The position numbers and the translations under genes are program-made. From Oleidesulfovibrio sp047973035 (GTDB taxonomy: Bacteria > Desulfobacterota > Desulfovibrionia > Desulfovibrionales > Desulfovibrionaceae): a stretch of DNA of 64,000 nucleotides. This document shows, piece after piece, positions 26,000-34,760 of this stretch (positions are counted from its first letter, which is position 1; every line of letters begins with the position of its first letter). The notes under the pieces were generated by a model, which was not told the DNA's origin, did not search any database, and was given only the letters and a program-made list of their open reading frames with translations. Where the stretch lies: positions 60,541 through 124,540 of the forward strand of contig NZ_JBKEBF010000039.1 of the NCBI RefSeq assembly GCF_047973035.1. The letters are read 5' to 3'.

Positions 26000-28582
26000 C
26001 TACTCGAATGATTGAGAGAGCTTGGTCAGCTTAAAGTCCAGAATGCTGACATCGGGTGCGATAACTTTCACAAGTGAAAGTGGAGACAGGTAATGATTCT
26101 CCCAGTTCATTTCAAGAGCAAGGCTGGCATCTTCAAGCCTGTCGATGCTTTTGAATAAGGGGCGAATATCTGTAGTGCGAGGGCCTTTTTTGGTCTCTCG
26201 TGACCACTCCTTACTTGTGCATTCTTTGAAATCATTCCATGCTGCAAAGAATGCTGCTTTGCCTTTTTCCGGTCCAGTGTAGTCCAGTCGGAACACTTCG
26301 TGTACCGCTTGTTTTACTTTTTTCTGGTTGTGCAACTCTTCAACATAAAGAACTTCCATACCGCGGGGAAGACGCCCGATGAGGGCTGTACGGATTTCAT
26401 CGGCAGTATGGGGAGTGCGCAGATATACGCTGAACCATTCAGCGCGGCTTGCAACGCCTACCGGCAAAGCTCTGCCAAAAGAAATGAGTGGCAGAGGGTG
26501 AAAGCCCTGAGAAAACGTCATAGGCAGATTGGCTTTTCGCATTACCCGCTCAAAGATGCTTTGCAGCTCAAGCTGGCTCAGGTAAACAGCCATATCTTCC
26601 TTGGTGTACCATATGCGGAAGTGACCGGCCTTGACTTTGAGTTCGTCAGCCAGCTTGGGCGGTTCGTTTTTCGGCGGAGCAACAATGTTGCCTGCTTCGT
26701 CGGTCATTGGCTTGTGGGTTTCCTGATCGCGCGAGTCTCGGTTGAGCAGGTTGCCGTAGCGGGTTTCATCCGTCAGCCTGTCCAGTTCGGAAGGCTTGTT
26801 CCCCACATCACAAACTCCGCACAAGCGGCATGCACCATAGCGGCAGTCTTCGGTAATCTTCATGTCATAGGCACGGGCTCGTTCTTTCAGCAGGAACGCC
26901 TTTGTCGTGCCACTATGCAGATGGTCCCAAGGCAAAGCCTCTTCTGTCTCTCTTGCGCGCGAGAACTCTTCCGGTGATAAACCATGTTCGGCCATGGATT
27001 CGAGCCAAGGTTCGTAATTGAAGCCATCAACCCAGCTGGAAAATATGGCACCTTTTCGATATGCGCTTTCTACAACGCCGCCAAGGCGTCTGTCGCCGCG
27101 CGAGAAAATACCTTCAAGAGCGCTCATTACCGGTTCGTGCCAGCGCATTTTCATGCATTTTTCACGTCTGAAGGCGTCACGCAGGTATTCGATACGCTCT
27201 TTGATTTCTCCCAGTGTAAGTTGTCGTTCCCACTGGAAGGGGGTGTGCGGCTTGGGCACAAAGGGAGAAATTGCCGCAGTTACCTGCAGACGGCGGACTC
27301 GTCCGGCTGCACCGCGAACTTTTCTGCAAAGCTCAACAATGGCGTCAAGGTCTTCGTACGTTTCTGTCGGCAGACCAATCATGAAATAGAGCTTAACCTG
27401 TTGCCAGCCATGCTGGAAAAGCTTTTGCACATGCAGCATCAAGGCTTCTTCAGTGATGCCTTTGTTAATGACATCGCGCAGACGCTGACTGCCTGCTTCC
27501 GGAGCCAGAGTGGCTCCTGTTCTGCGAATTTCAGCCATACGGCCCATGATGTCGTCATCAATAGATCCGACACGTAAAGAGGGGAGCGACAAAGAAACCT
27601 GTTCCTTGGCGCATCGGTCTACAGTGTTCATAAAAAGGGTTTTGAGCGCGGAAAAGTCGCCGGTACTTAAAGAGAGAAATGAAAGCTCGTCAAAACCGGT
27701 TGATGCGAGACAGTTGTCCAGCAGCTTTTCCAGATGATCAACGGAACGTTCACGGGCAGGACGGTAGATGATGCCTGCCTGACAGAAACGGCATCCGCGG
27801 GTGCATCCGCGCCCGATTTCCAGCGCAAGACGGTTGTGTACTGCTCCGAAAGGAACCGGCTGCTTTGCAGGAAAAAACGCTGTGTCCATATCCGGAATTA
27901 CACGGCGGGTAACATGGCGATAATCTTCGTGCTTGGGCTTTACTGTATTGGTATCAGCATCAAATTCGAACAATGAGGGAACATAAATGCCGGGGATGAC
28001 TCTTGCTTCATACAAGAAGCGGGAGCGGCTCCAGCCTTCTTTTCGTGCCTGATTCTGCAGATCAAGCACTTCCAGCATCACTTCTTCGCCTTCACCCAGA
28101 ATCATCAGGTCGAAATATTCTGCCATGGGCTCCGCTGCCAACGTGCACCCGCCACCAGCAGCAATAATGGGCCACTTTGCCAGCTCATCACCGCGATCAA
28201 CCGTACGCAACGGAATATTACCAAGTTCCAGCATATACAGAACATTGGTGTAGCAAAGTTCATGTGTAATGCTGAATCCTAAAAAATCCAGCATGTGCAG
28301 TGGAGTATCGGACTCCAGCGTACAAAGCGGTGCTTTATGCTCGCGCAGAATTTCGGCAGCATCCCGACAAGGTGTAAAAACTCGTTCAGCCCAGAATTCC
28401 GGACGCCCGTTAAGGACCCCGTAAAGAATTTTCTGTCCAAGGTAGGACATACCCACCTCGTACATATCGGGGAATGCAACGCCGATTCGCATTTCGACGT
28501 TTGCGGGGACTTTAGTCACGGTTCCTTCCTCGATTCCGGCATAGTGGCTGGGGCGAGGCAGAAGAGAGAGCAGTTCGCGCAT
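26000..28582 (-). CDS. Radical SAM protein fused to DUF2344 (TIGR03960/TIGR03936 types)
   Basis: ATG 28582 with AGAGGA upstream gives 860 residues. The N-terminal part resembles a B12-binding fold (MRIGVAFPDMYEVGMSYLG). The radical SAM core has the cluster motif CTRGCRFCQAG and the glycine-rich LSTGDFSALK, followed by VKLYFMIGLPTE. A cysteine-rich segment (CRYGACRLCGVCD) may hold a second cluster. The last 220 residues (FRIWYTKEDMAVYLSQLELQ ... LPMTFSQGFHPLPLISFGRALPVG) match the DUF2344 'radical-SAM-linked' protein. Separate genes in other bacteria, they are one chain here. A role in RNA or ribosome modification is suspected for the family but not shown. Confidence 0.9.
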   Translation of the reverse strand: MRELLSLLPRPSHYAGIEEGTVTKVPANVEMRIGVAFPDMYEVGMSYLGQKILYGVLNGRPEFWAERVFTPCRDAAEILREHKAPLCTLESDTPLHMLDFLGFSITHELCYTNVLYMLELGNIPLRTVDRGDELAKWPIIAAGGGCTLAAEPMAEYFDLMILGEGEEVMLEVLDLQNQARKEGWSRSRFLYEARVIPGIYVPSLFEFDADTNTVKPKHEDYRHVTRRVIPDMDTAFFPAKQPVPFGAVHNRLALEIGRGCTRGCRFCQAGIIYRPARERSVDHLEKLLDNCLASTGFDELSFLSLSTGDFSALKTLFMNTVDRCAKEQVSLSLPSLRVGSIDDDIMGRMAEIRRTGATLAPEAGSQRLRDVINKGITEEALMLHVQKLFQHGWQQVKLYFMIGLPTETYEDLDAIVELCRKVRGAAGRVRRLQVTAAISPFVPKPHTPFQWERQLTLGEIKERIEYLRDAFRREKCMKMRWHEPVMSALEGIFSRGDRRLGGVVESAYRKGAIFSSWVDGFNYEPWLESMAEHGLSPEEFSRARETEEALPWDHLHSGTTKAFLLKERARAYDMKITEDCRYGACRLCGVCDVGNKPSELDRLTDETRYGNLLNRDSRDQETHKPMTDEAGNIVAPPKNEPPKLADELKVKAGHFRIWYTKEDMAVYLSQLELQSIFERVMRKANLPMTFSQGFHPLPLISFGRALPVGVASRAEWFSVYLRTPHTADEIRTALIGRLPRGMEVLYVEELHNQKKVKQAVHEVFRLDYTGPEKGKAAFFAAWNDFKECTSKEWSRETKKGPRTTDIRPLFKSIDRLEDASLALEMNWENHYLSPLSLVKVIAPDVSILDFKLTKLSQSFE

Positions 28583-28602
28583 TGTTTCCTCTGGGTAAAC
28601 GG

Positions 28603-28628
28603 AAAAAAGGGTGGCCATACGGCCACCC
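28603..28628 (-). terminator. Intrinsic terminator of the Sm-like gene
   Basis: A perfect 8-bp GC-rich stem (28609-28616 with 28621-28628), 4-base loop, followed by six T residues on the minus strand. Confidence 0.85.
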
Positions 28629-28659
28629 CGATAGGTTTGTTAGTGCGGGGACGTTCCTG

Positions 28660-29019
28660 CTACTTGCGCAGCAGGTCGGATACGTTGGAAACCTTGCCTC
28701 CGCCGGCAGCGCCTCCGGCAAGATTCAGTCCGCCAAGCCCGCCGGTGGAAAGAGTCAGGTTGCTGATTGCTTCCATGTACTTGGTTTTCAAGTCTTCAGG
28801 GAAGGACTTATATTCATAAAGGACGTGTTTATATGCCAGCTCACCCTTAAAGTCCTGCTCAAAGGGGTAACCATAAGGAAGCATCATCATCTGGACACCC
28901 TGCTGGGTAGGAACCGTCTGAAGAGTCGCCACTTCCAGAAGTTTCTCGTTTTCAACATCAAATTTACCCAGAACGAGTTCGCCGGTAATGAGTTTTACAA
29001 GTCGGATATCGTAAGCCAT
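28660..29019 (-). CDS. Small Sm-like (LSm) domain protein, unknown role
   Basis: This 119-residue protein starts at ATG 29019 with GGGAGC 7 bases before it. Residues 5-60 read like the five-strand Sm fold: VKLITGELVLGKFD (Sm1-like, with the conserved G and L), a central variable loop, then VATLQTVPTQQGVQMMMLPYGYPF. The overall pattern, with a C-terminal VLYEYKSFPEDLKTKYMEAI helix, resembles the Sm-like proteins found in T4-type phages and many bacteria. Its last 30 residues are a glycine-rich tail (GGLGGLNLAGGAAGGGK). It could bind RNA or a protein, but the classic Hfq Sm2 motif (YKHA) is not intact. Single gene between terminators. The fold assignment is by eye. Confidence 0.55.
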   Translation of the reverse strand: MAYDIRLVKLITGELVLGKFDVENEKLLEVATLQTVPTQQGVQMMMLPYGYPFEQDFKGELAYKHVLYEYKSFPEDLKTKYMEAISNLTLSTGGLGGLNLAGGAAGGGKVSNVSDLLRK

Positions 29020-29129
29020 TAAAATGCTCCCTTTCAGTTGCGTTGTTCATTTGTTAAAGCAACATGATTTCGGCATAGGTAGGGGCTAGCGCTTTCACTG
29101 TCAAGTTTTGAGGTGGATTTCTGGCCTTG

Positions 29130-30317
29130 TTAAGCTTCCTTGCGGATATTTCTATCACTGCGGATCATCATTAAAGGGATCAGTGTGATGAAATTTAACA
29201 GCGCCATTATTACAAATCCGGAGCTGAAGCTGCCCATATCACCAGTAAGACCAAGCAATGCCGGAGCGATGCCTGTGCCTACCACAGCTGACATCGGCAT
29301 AATCAGACTCATTGCCGCAGCCTGCTGCTCAGGTTCAAAGGCTTCTGCCATAAGTTTGAATGCCGCCGGAAAAACGAAAGCGGTTAACAGAGCCTGCAAG
29401 ACAATGTTTATTGTAAGCAAGCTACCGGAAGTTAGCCCGACTCCAATCAACACAATGCCATGAGTAATAAAGTACAATTTTACGGCTGTACGGGTTCCCA
29501 GTTTATCCGCCACAAATCCGGCGATAAGAACCACTGCGGGGCACGCCAGTCGTGAGAGACTGAGAATGCCGTTTGTGGTGTCAAAGTCCATTCCTTTTTC
29601 ATTTACCAGATATAACGGCAAGACGCTGAAAGGCGCATATTCTCCTCCTATGCTCAAGCCGATGATGAGCACGAAAAGCCATATTCTGGGGTTGGCCAGC
29701 AAGCCTCTTATCGAAGGGGATGTTCCGGCCGTGTGCTGTTTTGCGCCGCCTCTGCCTATAATAATAAATAAAAGCCCCAGAAGGATTGACGAGCATCCTA
29801 CGGCAGCCAGCGCCCAGCGCCATGATGTAAACGACAATGCGTAAGACGCGACAAGCGGTGCTACGATAAAACTTATATTGGGAGCCAGCTCATGTATCGC
29901 AATGGCCTTGCCCCAGTCTTTACGGCTGACAAGGCTGGCAAGGGTTGCCATGCCGGAGGGAAAGTAAAGGCCAGCGGCAAGGCCGAAGCATAAAATGGCG
30001 ATACGTACCTGCAGCAGAGTCTCCACATGTAGAAAAAGCAGAAGAGCTATGCCGCCTATTACAGCAGAAAGCCCCGCAATAGTACGGTGTGCCAGTATCC
30101 TGCTGATGAAGCTGGAAAGGGCCATGCTGACAGAAAAGCCTGCAGAAAGCAGCAGCAACAGGCCGGTGGCCTGTGAATGGCTTAAATGCAGCTCTGCTTC
30201 AAGGGGAACAAGCAGAGGAGACATAAGACTGCGGGGCAGGTAGTTGATGAAAAAAATAAGCGAAACAAAAATTACCCAAGGCAGACTTTTAGAAAAGGAT
30301 ATGGAGGAATCAGTCAC
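29130..30317 (-). CDS. Major facilitator superfamily transporter
   Basis: This 395-residue protein has about 12 hydrophobic segments in two halves, and the loop after segment 2 (SRILAHRTI) replaces the usual GxxxDRxGRR with a degenerate form. In the second half the equivalent loop is GFVADKLGTRTAVK, which matches the MFS motif better. The length is normal. The pattern fits sugar- or drug-type MFS members with no clear substrate clue; no regulator or enzyme is adjacent. The end of the gene and the Sm-like gene are separated by about 110 bases. Confidence 0.85.
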   Translation of the reverse strand: MTDSSISFSKSLPWVIFVSLIFFINYLPRSLMSPLLVPLEAELHLSHSQATGLLLLLSAGFSVSMALSSFISRILAHRTIAGLSAVIGGIALLLFLHVETLLQVRIAILCFGLAAGLYFPSGMATLASLVSRKDWGKAIAIHELAPNISFIVAPLVASYALSFTSWRWALAAVGCSSILLGLLFIIIGRGGAKQHTAGTSPSIRGLLANPRIWLFVLIIGLSIGGEYAPFSVLPLYLVNEKGMDFDTTNGILSLSRLACPAVVLIAGFVADKLGTRTAVKLYFITHGIVLIGVGLTSGSLLTINIVLQALLTAFVFPAAFKLMAEAFEPEQQAAAMSLIMPMSAVVGTGIAPALLGLTGDMGSFSSGFVIMALLNFITLIPLMMIRSDRNIRKEA

Positions 30318-30456
30318 TTAAAATATCCAAAGAGCTAAGAGTGAATAGAGGCATAACATGGAGTAATAATTTGCACAGTTGTTGCTACGGCTTCCTTAGG
30401 CAGGCTTTTACGGAAAAAATTGCCGTGCCGCTTGTTCGTTGCCTGAAGGAGGAAGC

Positions 30457-30630
30457 ATGCCCAGGTTGCTTACATTATTCGGTAAAGTTGTGCTGGTAGC
30501 CGTTCTGACGTGGGGGTGCGTCAGTGCAGGGCAAAGTTATTCAAACAGAATAGCAAAGCTGGCAAAAGGAGATCACGGTTATCAGGTGCGTGGTGAAGTG
30601 ACTTTTGAACCCGTACGACAGACCATGTAG
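30457..30630 (+). CDS. Small exported or membrane protein, unknown
   Basis: ATG 30457 follows a strong AAGGAGG (30446-30452), giving 57 residues. It starts MPRLLTLFGKVVLVAVLTWGCVSAG: a basic start, a hydrophobic core and a Cys at residue 21 that could be a lipoprotein attachment site (LTWGC) or the end of a signal peptide. The mature part is about 35 residues and polar. An intrinsic terminator follows at 30651, so it looks like a real single-gene unit. Function unknown. Confidence 0.6.
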   Translation: MPRLLTLFGKVVLVAVLTWGCVSAGQSYSNRIAKLAKGDHGYQVRGEVTFEPVRQTM

Positions 30631-30650
30631 ATTGCCGTGCCTATTTCGTC

Positions 30651-30678
30651 AAAAGGGGCCTTGCGGCCCCTTTTGTTT
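30651..30678. terminator. Bidirectional intrinsic terminator
   Basis: A perfect 10-bp stem (30651-30660 with 30665-30674) with a 4-base loop and A/T tracts both sides, between converging genes. Confidence 0.88.
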
Positions 30679-30687
30679 TGTCATCAG

Positions 30688-31752
30688 CTAAATTCCCATG
30701 ACTTCTTTCAAATATGCGAAGTCCAGTGATGAACTGACAAGCTGGGCACCTTGCCGGATTTTAATGACATCTCGCAACTTATGCCTCGAAAGAATTACTT
30801 CCATCTTTTTGGCAACGGTGTAGGTGTCATCCCGCACCACAACAATGGGAATATTCAACACCTCAGAACGGGTGAGAATAATGTCGTTGGGATAAAGGTT
30901 GCCCGTGAGCACCAGACACGGGCAGTTACCTTCAAGCGCAACCAGTTGAACGTCAGAACGGTCGCCGCCCACGATGACCGCGGAATTTTTGTTCTTGCGG
31001 AAGTGGGTCATGAAATTTTCTACCTGCATAGTGCCGATAAGGAAGTTTTCTACAACCTTGTCTGCCTTATTTTGTGCAGAGATGACCTTGCCGCCCAGAC
31101 GTTCTGCCAGGTCACCGACTTTAATGGCCCCCATCAGCGGGTCTTTGGGAATTACGCCCAGCACTTTAACGCCGTTGGATTCGAGGAAGGGGCGAATAAG
31201 GCCGTCAACTTCATTAATAAAATTCGATGGAATATCATTAAGAATTACGCCTGCAAGGGTGTCCCCCAGCGTATCTTTGAGCACAACAAGGTAGTCATAA
31301 TTCAATTCCTTGTGCAGTCTGTCGATGATGACAGCCTTCAGGCCCAGCTCTTTAACCACTCGTACGCCGTCCACGTTGCAGTACCTGCCGGAATACATAC
31401 TGCCGGAACCGGCAACGATCATTACATCGCGGTTCTGCTGTAGCGTATTGTAGTTAGATACAATAGAAGGCATCAGGTCGTCGCACTGGCCGCTGAAGGC
31501 CCGCACGCGGAAATCCTGCGTTACTACAACGGGCGTTACGGTTTCTGCGGGTTCATCAAGCCCGAGAACGCTTTGAACAAAAAAAGCGTCTTCATCGCCC
31601 ATAACGCCGTTTACTTCCTGAGGCATGGCTCCTACTGGCTTCATGTATCCTACATTGTAGCCATCCTTTTGAAGCCGCATTCCCAGCCCCATCACAACCA
31701 TATTCTTTCCGGAGTAACCGGAAGTGGAGCCAACATATATTCCGGCAGCCAT
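30688..31752 (-). CDS. DRTGG-domain protein with BioD/Pta-like N-terminus
   Basis: This 354-residue protein begins with a P-loop of the dethiobiotin-synthetase type (GIYVGSTSGYSGKNMVVMGL) and an MKPVGAMPQ motif. It ends with a DRTGG-type domain (VIVGGDRSDVQLVALEGN ... LVLTGNLYPNDIILTRSEVLNIPIVVV). The layout is that of the N-terminal regulatory part of long phosphotransacetylases, without the acetyltransferase domain. The gene follows the acyl-CoA synthetase gene by 28 bases on the same strand, so a role in acetate or acetyl-CoA metabolism is likely. In Desulfovibrio, DRTGG genes are also found in organic-acid oxidation clusters (from memory). Confidence 0.8.
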   Translation of the reverse strand: MAAGIYVGSTSGYSGKNMVVMGLGMRLQKDGYNVGYMKPVGAMPQEVNGVMGDEDAFFVQSVLGLDEPAETVTPVVVTQDFRVRAFSGQCDDLMPSIVSNYNTLQQNRDVMIVAGSGSMYSGRYCNVDGVRVVKELGLKAVIIDRLHKELNYDYLVVLKDTLGDTLAGVILNDIPSNFINEVDGLIRPFLESNGVKVLGVIPKDPLMGAIKVGDLAERLGGKVISAQNKADKVVENFLIGTMQVENFMTHFRKNKNSAVIVGGDRSDVQLVALEGNCPCLVLTGNLYPNDIILTRSEVLNIPIVVVRDDTYTVAKKMEVILSRHKLRDVIKIRQGAQLVSSSLDFAYLKEVMGI

Positions 31753-31780
31753 AGTGACCTCCTGTGCGGGTTATAGCTAC

Positions 31781-33937
31781 TTATATCCGTCTGGTTTGTT
31801 CCGGTTCACTTTCCATGGTGCAGGTTGGCGCGGGTACCGAAAGAATCGCACGTGCGTCCGCAACCAATGCGCCAGAGTCATAAACCAGAACAGGGTTGAA
31901 TTCTGCCTCTAAAATCTCTGGAAAATCAAGAGCAAGCTGCGACATTGCTAAAATAATGCGTTCAAGGGAAGCGAAATCAATTGCAGCTTCGCCTCTGATG
32001 CCGCGTAACAAAGGAAACGACTTGATTTCGCGTATCATATCGCGTGCGTCTTCACGCGACAAGGGGGCAAGGCGAAAAGATACGTCCCGCAATACTTCAA
32101 CATAGATGCCGCCCAGTCCGAACATAAGCATCGGACCAAATTGCGGATCACGCCTTACACCGACAATCACTTCTTTGGCACCGGACGGAGCCATTTTTTG
32201 TACAATGCACCCTGTGATATATGCGTCTTTTCGCAGTTTGCTGGCTTGCGTTGTAATGGTCGAGAACGCCTTGGCAACTTCTGTCGGTGTCTTGAGGTTG
32301 ACTACAACGCCCCCGATGTCACTTTTGTGCGAAATGTCAGGAGAAGCGATTTTTAATACAACAGGATATCCTATCTTTTCTGCTGCTTGCACGGCTTCGG
32401 TACTTGTTCTGCACAGAAACGTTTTGGGAAATGATAATCCGTATGCCGTTAGAATCTGATGCACTTGAAATTCGACAATTTCTTGAGAGTCGCTTTTCAT
32501 GGCGTGGTCAATTACCTGTCGTGCTGCAGTGAAGTTGCGCATGGTGCATAGGTCTGTACGGGTACCCCCAAGATTTTGTGACCGGTACATGTACATGGCA
32601 TCAATGCATTTAATTGCCTGTTCGGGAAATTCGTAGCAGGGAATTCCTCCGGCTTCCAGAATCAACTTGCCTTGTTCAATACCTTTTCCGCCCATAAGTG
32701 AACAAAACACCGGCTTCTTATATGTAGCCACCGTTTGAACAATTGCCTGAGCAATTTCCTCTATACCTGTTCTGGCTGTTGGGGCGGCAAGGAGCAGTAG
32801 CGTATCCACGTGCGGATCTCGCAAAACAAGGTCGATCGCACCGCAAAATCTGTCTGCCTTGGCGTCGCCGATAAGATCAACTGGATTATAAAAAGATGCA
32901 AAGGGGGGTAAAATTTGTTTAAGGCCTTCAACTGTATCACCTGATAACGATGCCATGCTCAGGTGGGATTGTTCGCAGGCATCTGCGGCAAGAATCCCCG
33001 GCCCTCCGGCGTTAGTCACAACAGCTAAAGCAGGTCCTTCAGGCAGCGGCTGCATGCTGAACGCCTGAGCAAGGCTAAACAGTTCTTCAAGTTCCCGTAC
33101 TCGAATAATGCCGGTCTTGTTGAAGGCGGCATCATATGCCTGATCCGCTCCTGTTATCGCTCCGGTGTGAGATGATGCTGCTTTTGCGCCGGCAGCCGTT
33201 GTGCCGGATTTAAGCATTATAACAGGCTTGCGCTTGGTCGCGTCTCTTGCGCTTTTAATAAAACGTGCGCCGCACTCTACACCTTCAATGTACCCCAGAA
33301 CCACCGATGTGTCCGGATCGTCGGCAAGATAATCCAGCATATGGGCTTCATCCAGCAGGGCTTTGTTCCCAAGGCTGATAAAGTTGGAAAAGCCGATGTT
33401 TTTACTCTGGGCCCAGTCAAGAATGGCTACGCAAAGTGCCCCTGACTGAGAAAAAAAGCCGATGCTGCCTTTGCGGGGCTGACCTGTAGCAAAAGTGGTG
33501 TTAAGAAAGTGGCTGGTGTTGATCAGGCCAAGGCAGTTAGGCCCTAGCAGGGCAATATTATGGCGTTCAGCCATTTTTTTGACGTCTGCCTCAAGGTGCC
33601 ACCCTTTACCGCCGATTTCTTTAAAACCTGCGGTGATGACTATACAGGCTTTAGTGCCTATACTCCCTAGCTGATCAATAGTGTTTAAAACAGCATCGGG
33701 CGGAATACTGACCACAGCCAGATCGAGCTTTTCAGACAGGTTTGTAATCCGGTTTATGCAACGTAAGCCCAGAATGCTTTTTTCGTGCGGGTTGACTGGG
33801 TATATTTTTCCCGCGTATCCCGCTTGTAGCAAATTAGCCAGTATGACATTGCCTATTTTGCCTTTAGTGGCCGAGGCCCCTATAACAGCAACTGCCTGCG
33901 GTGAAAAAAGTGCAGCTATTTGTTGTGAAAGGCGCAT
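31781..33937 (-). CDS. Acyl/acetate-CoA ligase, ADP-forming (single chain)
   Basis: This 718-residue protein has the alpha and beta parts of ADP-forming acetyl-CoA synthetase in one chain. The N-terminal CoA-binding Rossmann domain reads AVIGASATKGKIGNVI. The middle succinyl-CoA-ligase-like domain has phospho-histidine His257 in SSHTGAITGAD. The C-terminal ATP-grasp domain (from about 500) reads GYPVVLKIASPDISHKSDIGGV ... VGVRRDPQFGPMLMFGLGG. Such enzymes convert acetyl-CoA (or other acyl-CoA) to the acid with ATP formation, a way to conserve energy in anaerobes; the substrate could be acetyl, propionyl or an aryl-acyl group. It is divergent from rnc, with 26 bases between the starts. Confidence 0.9.
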   Translation of the reverse strand: MRLSQQIAALFSPQAVAVIGASATKGKIGNVILANLLQAGYAGKIYPVNPHEKSILGLRCINRITNLSEKLDLAVVSIPPDAVLNTIDQLGSIGTKACIVITAGFKEIGGKGWHLEADVKKMAERHNIALLGPNCLGLINTSHFLNTTFATGQPRKGSIGFFSQSGALCVAILDWAQSKNIGFSNFISLGNKALLDEAHMLDYLADDPDTSVVLGYIEGVECGARFIKSARDATKRKPVIMLKSGTTAAGAKAASSHTGAITGADQAYDAAFNKTGIIRVRELEELFSLAQAFSMQPLPEGPALAVVTNAGGPGILAADACEQSHLSMASLSGDTVEGLKQILPPFASFYNPVDLIGDAKADRFCGAIDLVLRDPHVDTLLLLAAPTARTGIEEIAQAIVQTVATYKKPVFCSLMGGKGIEQGKLILEAGGIPCYEFPEQAIKCIDAMYMYRSQNLGGTRTDLCTMRNFTAARQVIDHAMKSDSQEIVEFQVHQILTAYGLSFPKTFLCRTSTEAVQAAEKIGYPVVLKIASPDISHKSDIGGVVVNLKTPTEVAKAFSTITTQASKLRKDAYITGCIVQKMAPSGAKEVIVGVRRDPQFGPMLMFGLGGIYVEVLRDVSFRLAPLSREDARDMIREIKSFPLLRGIRGEAAIDFASLERIILAMSQLALDFPEILEAEFNPVLVYDSGALVADARAILSVPAPTCTMESEPEQTRRI

Positions 33938-33963
33938 TGGCGATCCATATGGAGATAAGGTGA

Positions 33964-34653
33964 ATGATTGATACTCTACAAAAATCTATCCTCTATCAGT
34001 TTCGTGAAGTCAAGTTGCTTGAAACTGCACTTACCCATAGTTCGTATGCAAACGAACATGGGGCGGAGATTGAACATAACGAACGGCTGGAATTTTTAGG
34101 TGACGCAGTGTTGGAACTGGCTGTTTCGGAACAGCTTTTCCGCAAGTTTCCTGATGCAAGGGAAGGCCAGCTGACGCGTATGCGCGCTCGGCTTGTCAGT
34201 AAACCGTCTCTGGCGGAACTGGCAAAAGAGCTGGAGCTTGAAAAGTGCCTGCAGTTAGGCCGCGGAGAAGAAAGTCAGGGAGGCAGAACACGCAGTTCTG
34301 TTTTGAGTGACGCTTTTGAGGCTGTATTGGGGGCTGTCTTTCTGGACGGAGGGTACTCCGCGGCAAGTAACAGTATCTTGCATATATTACGAAACCGCTG
34401 GCCTCAAGACGCCGAAGCGACACGCAGTAAAGATTCGAAAAGCTTGCTGCAGGAGCTTACACAGAAGCTGTTTAAAGAACGCCCTGTTTATACATTGCTT
34501 GGCAGCAACGGCCCTGAGCACGAAAAAATATTTACAATTCAGCTTACACTGCCAGACGGCAGATCGGTGGAGACCGAAGGCCAAAGTGTAAAAAGGGCAG
34601 AACAGCAAGCAGCCGCACAAGCTCTTGAATTGCTGGAAGATGAACAGAGCTAG
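33964..34653 (+). CDS. rnc: Ribonuclease III
   Basis: This 229-residue protein has the RNase III signature HNERLEFLGDAVLELAVSE with its catalytic Glu and Asp, a second catalytic DAFEAVLGAVFLDGG segment, and a C-terminal double-stranded RNA-binding domain (SLLQELTQKLF ... KRAEQQAAAQALELL). It cuts double-stranded RNA in rRNA maturation and mRNA decay. The usual partner era is not adjacent here. ATG 33964 is preceded by GGAGATAAGG. Confidence 0.96.
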   Translation: MIDTLQKSILYQFREVKLLETALTHSSYANEHGAEIEHNERLEFLGDAVLELAVSEQLFRKFPDAREGQLTRMRARLVSKPSLAELAKELELEKCLQLGRGEESQGGRTRSSVLSDAFEAVLGAVFLDGGYSAASNSILHILRNRWPQDAEATRSKDSKSLLQELTQKLFKERPVYTLLGSNGPEHEKIFTIQLTLPDGRSVETEGQSVKRAEQQAAAQALELLEDEQS

Positions 34654-34681
34654 CTGCAGCAGATAGACCAATAGCACTATC

Positions 34682-34718
34682 AAATGACCGAGGAGGGGGA
34701 GCTCCCCGGTCATTTGTT
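34682..34718. terminator. Intrinsic terminator between rnc and flagellin
   Basis: A 9-bp outer stem (34682-34690 with 34707-34715) with a GC-rich inner pairing is followed by TTTGTTGTCTTT on the plus strand. It lies between converging genes and may serve both. Confidence 0.75.
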
Positions 34719-34760
34719 GTCTTTGGTCACCCGAAACCGAAAGGGAAGGCGTCAGCGGAA

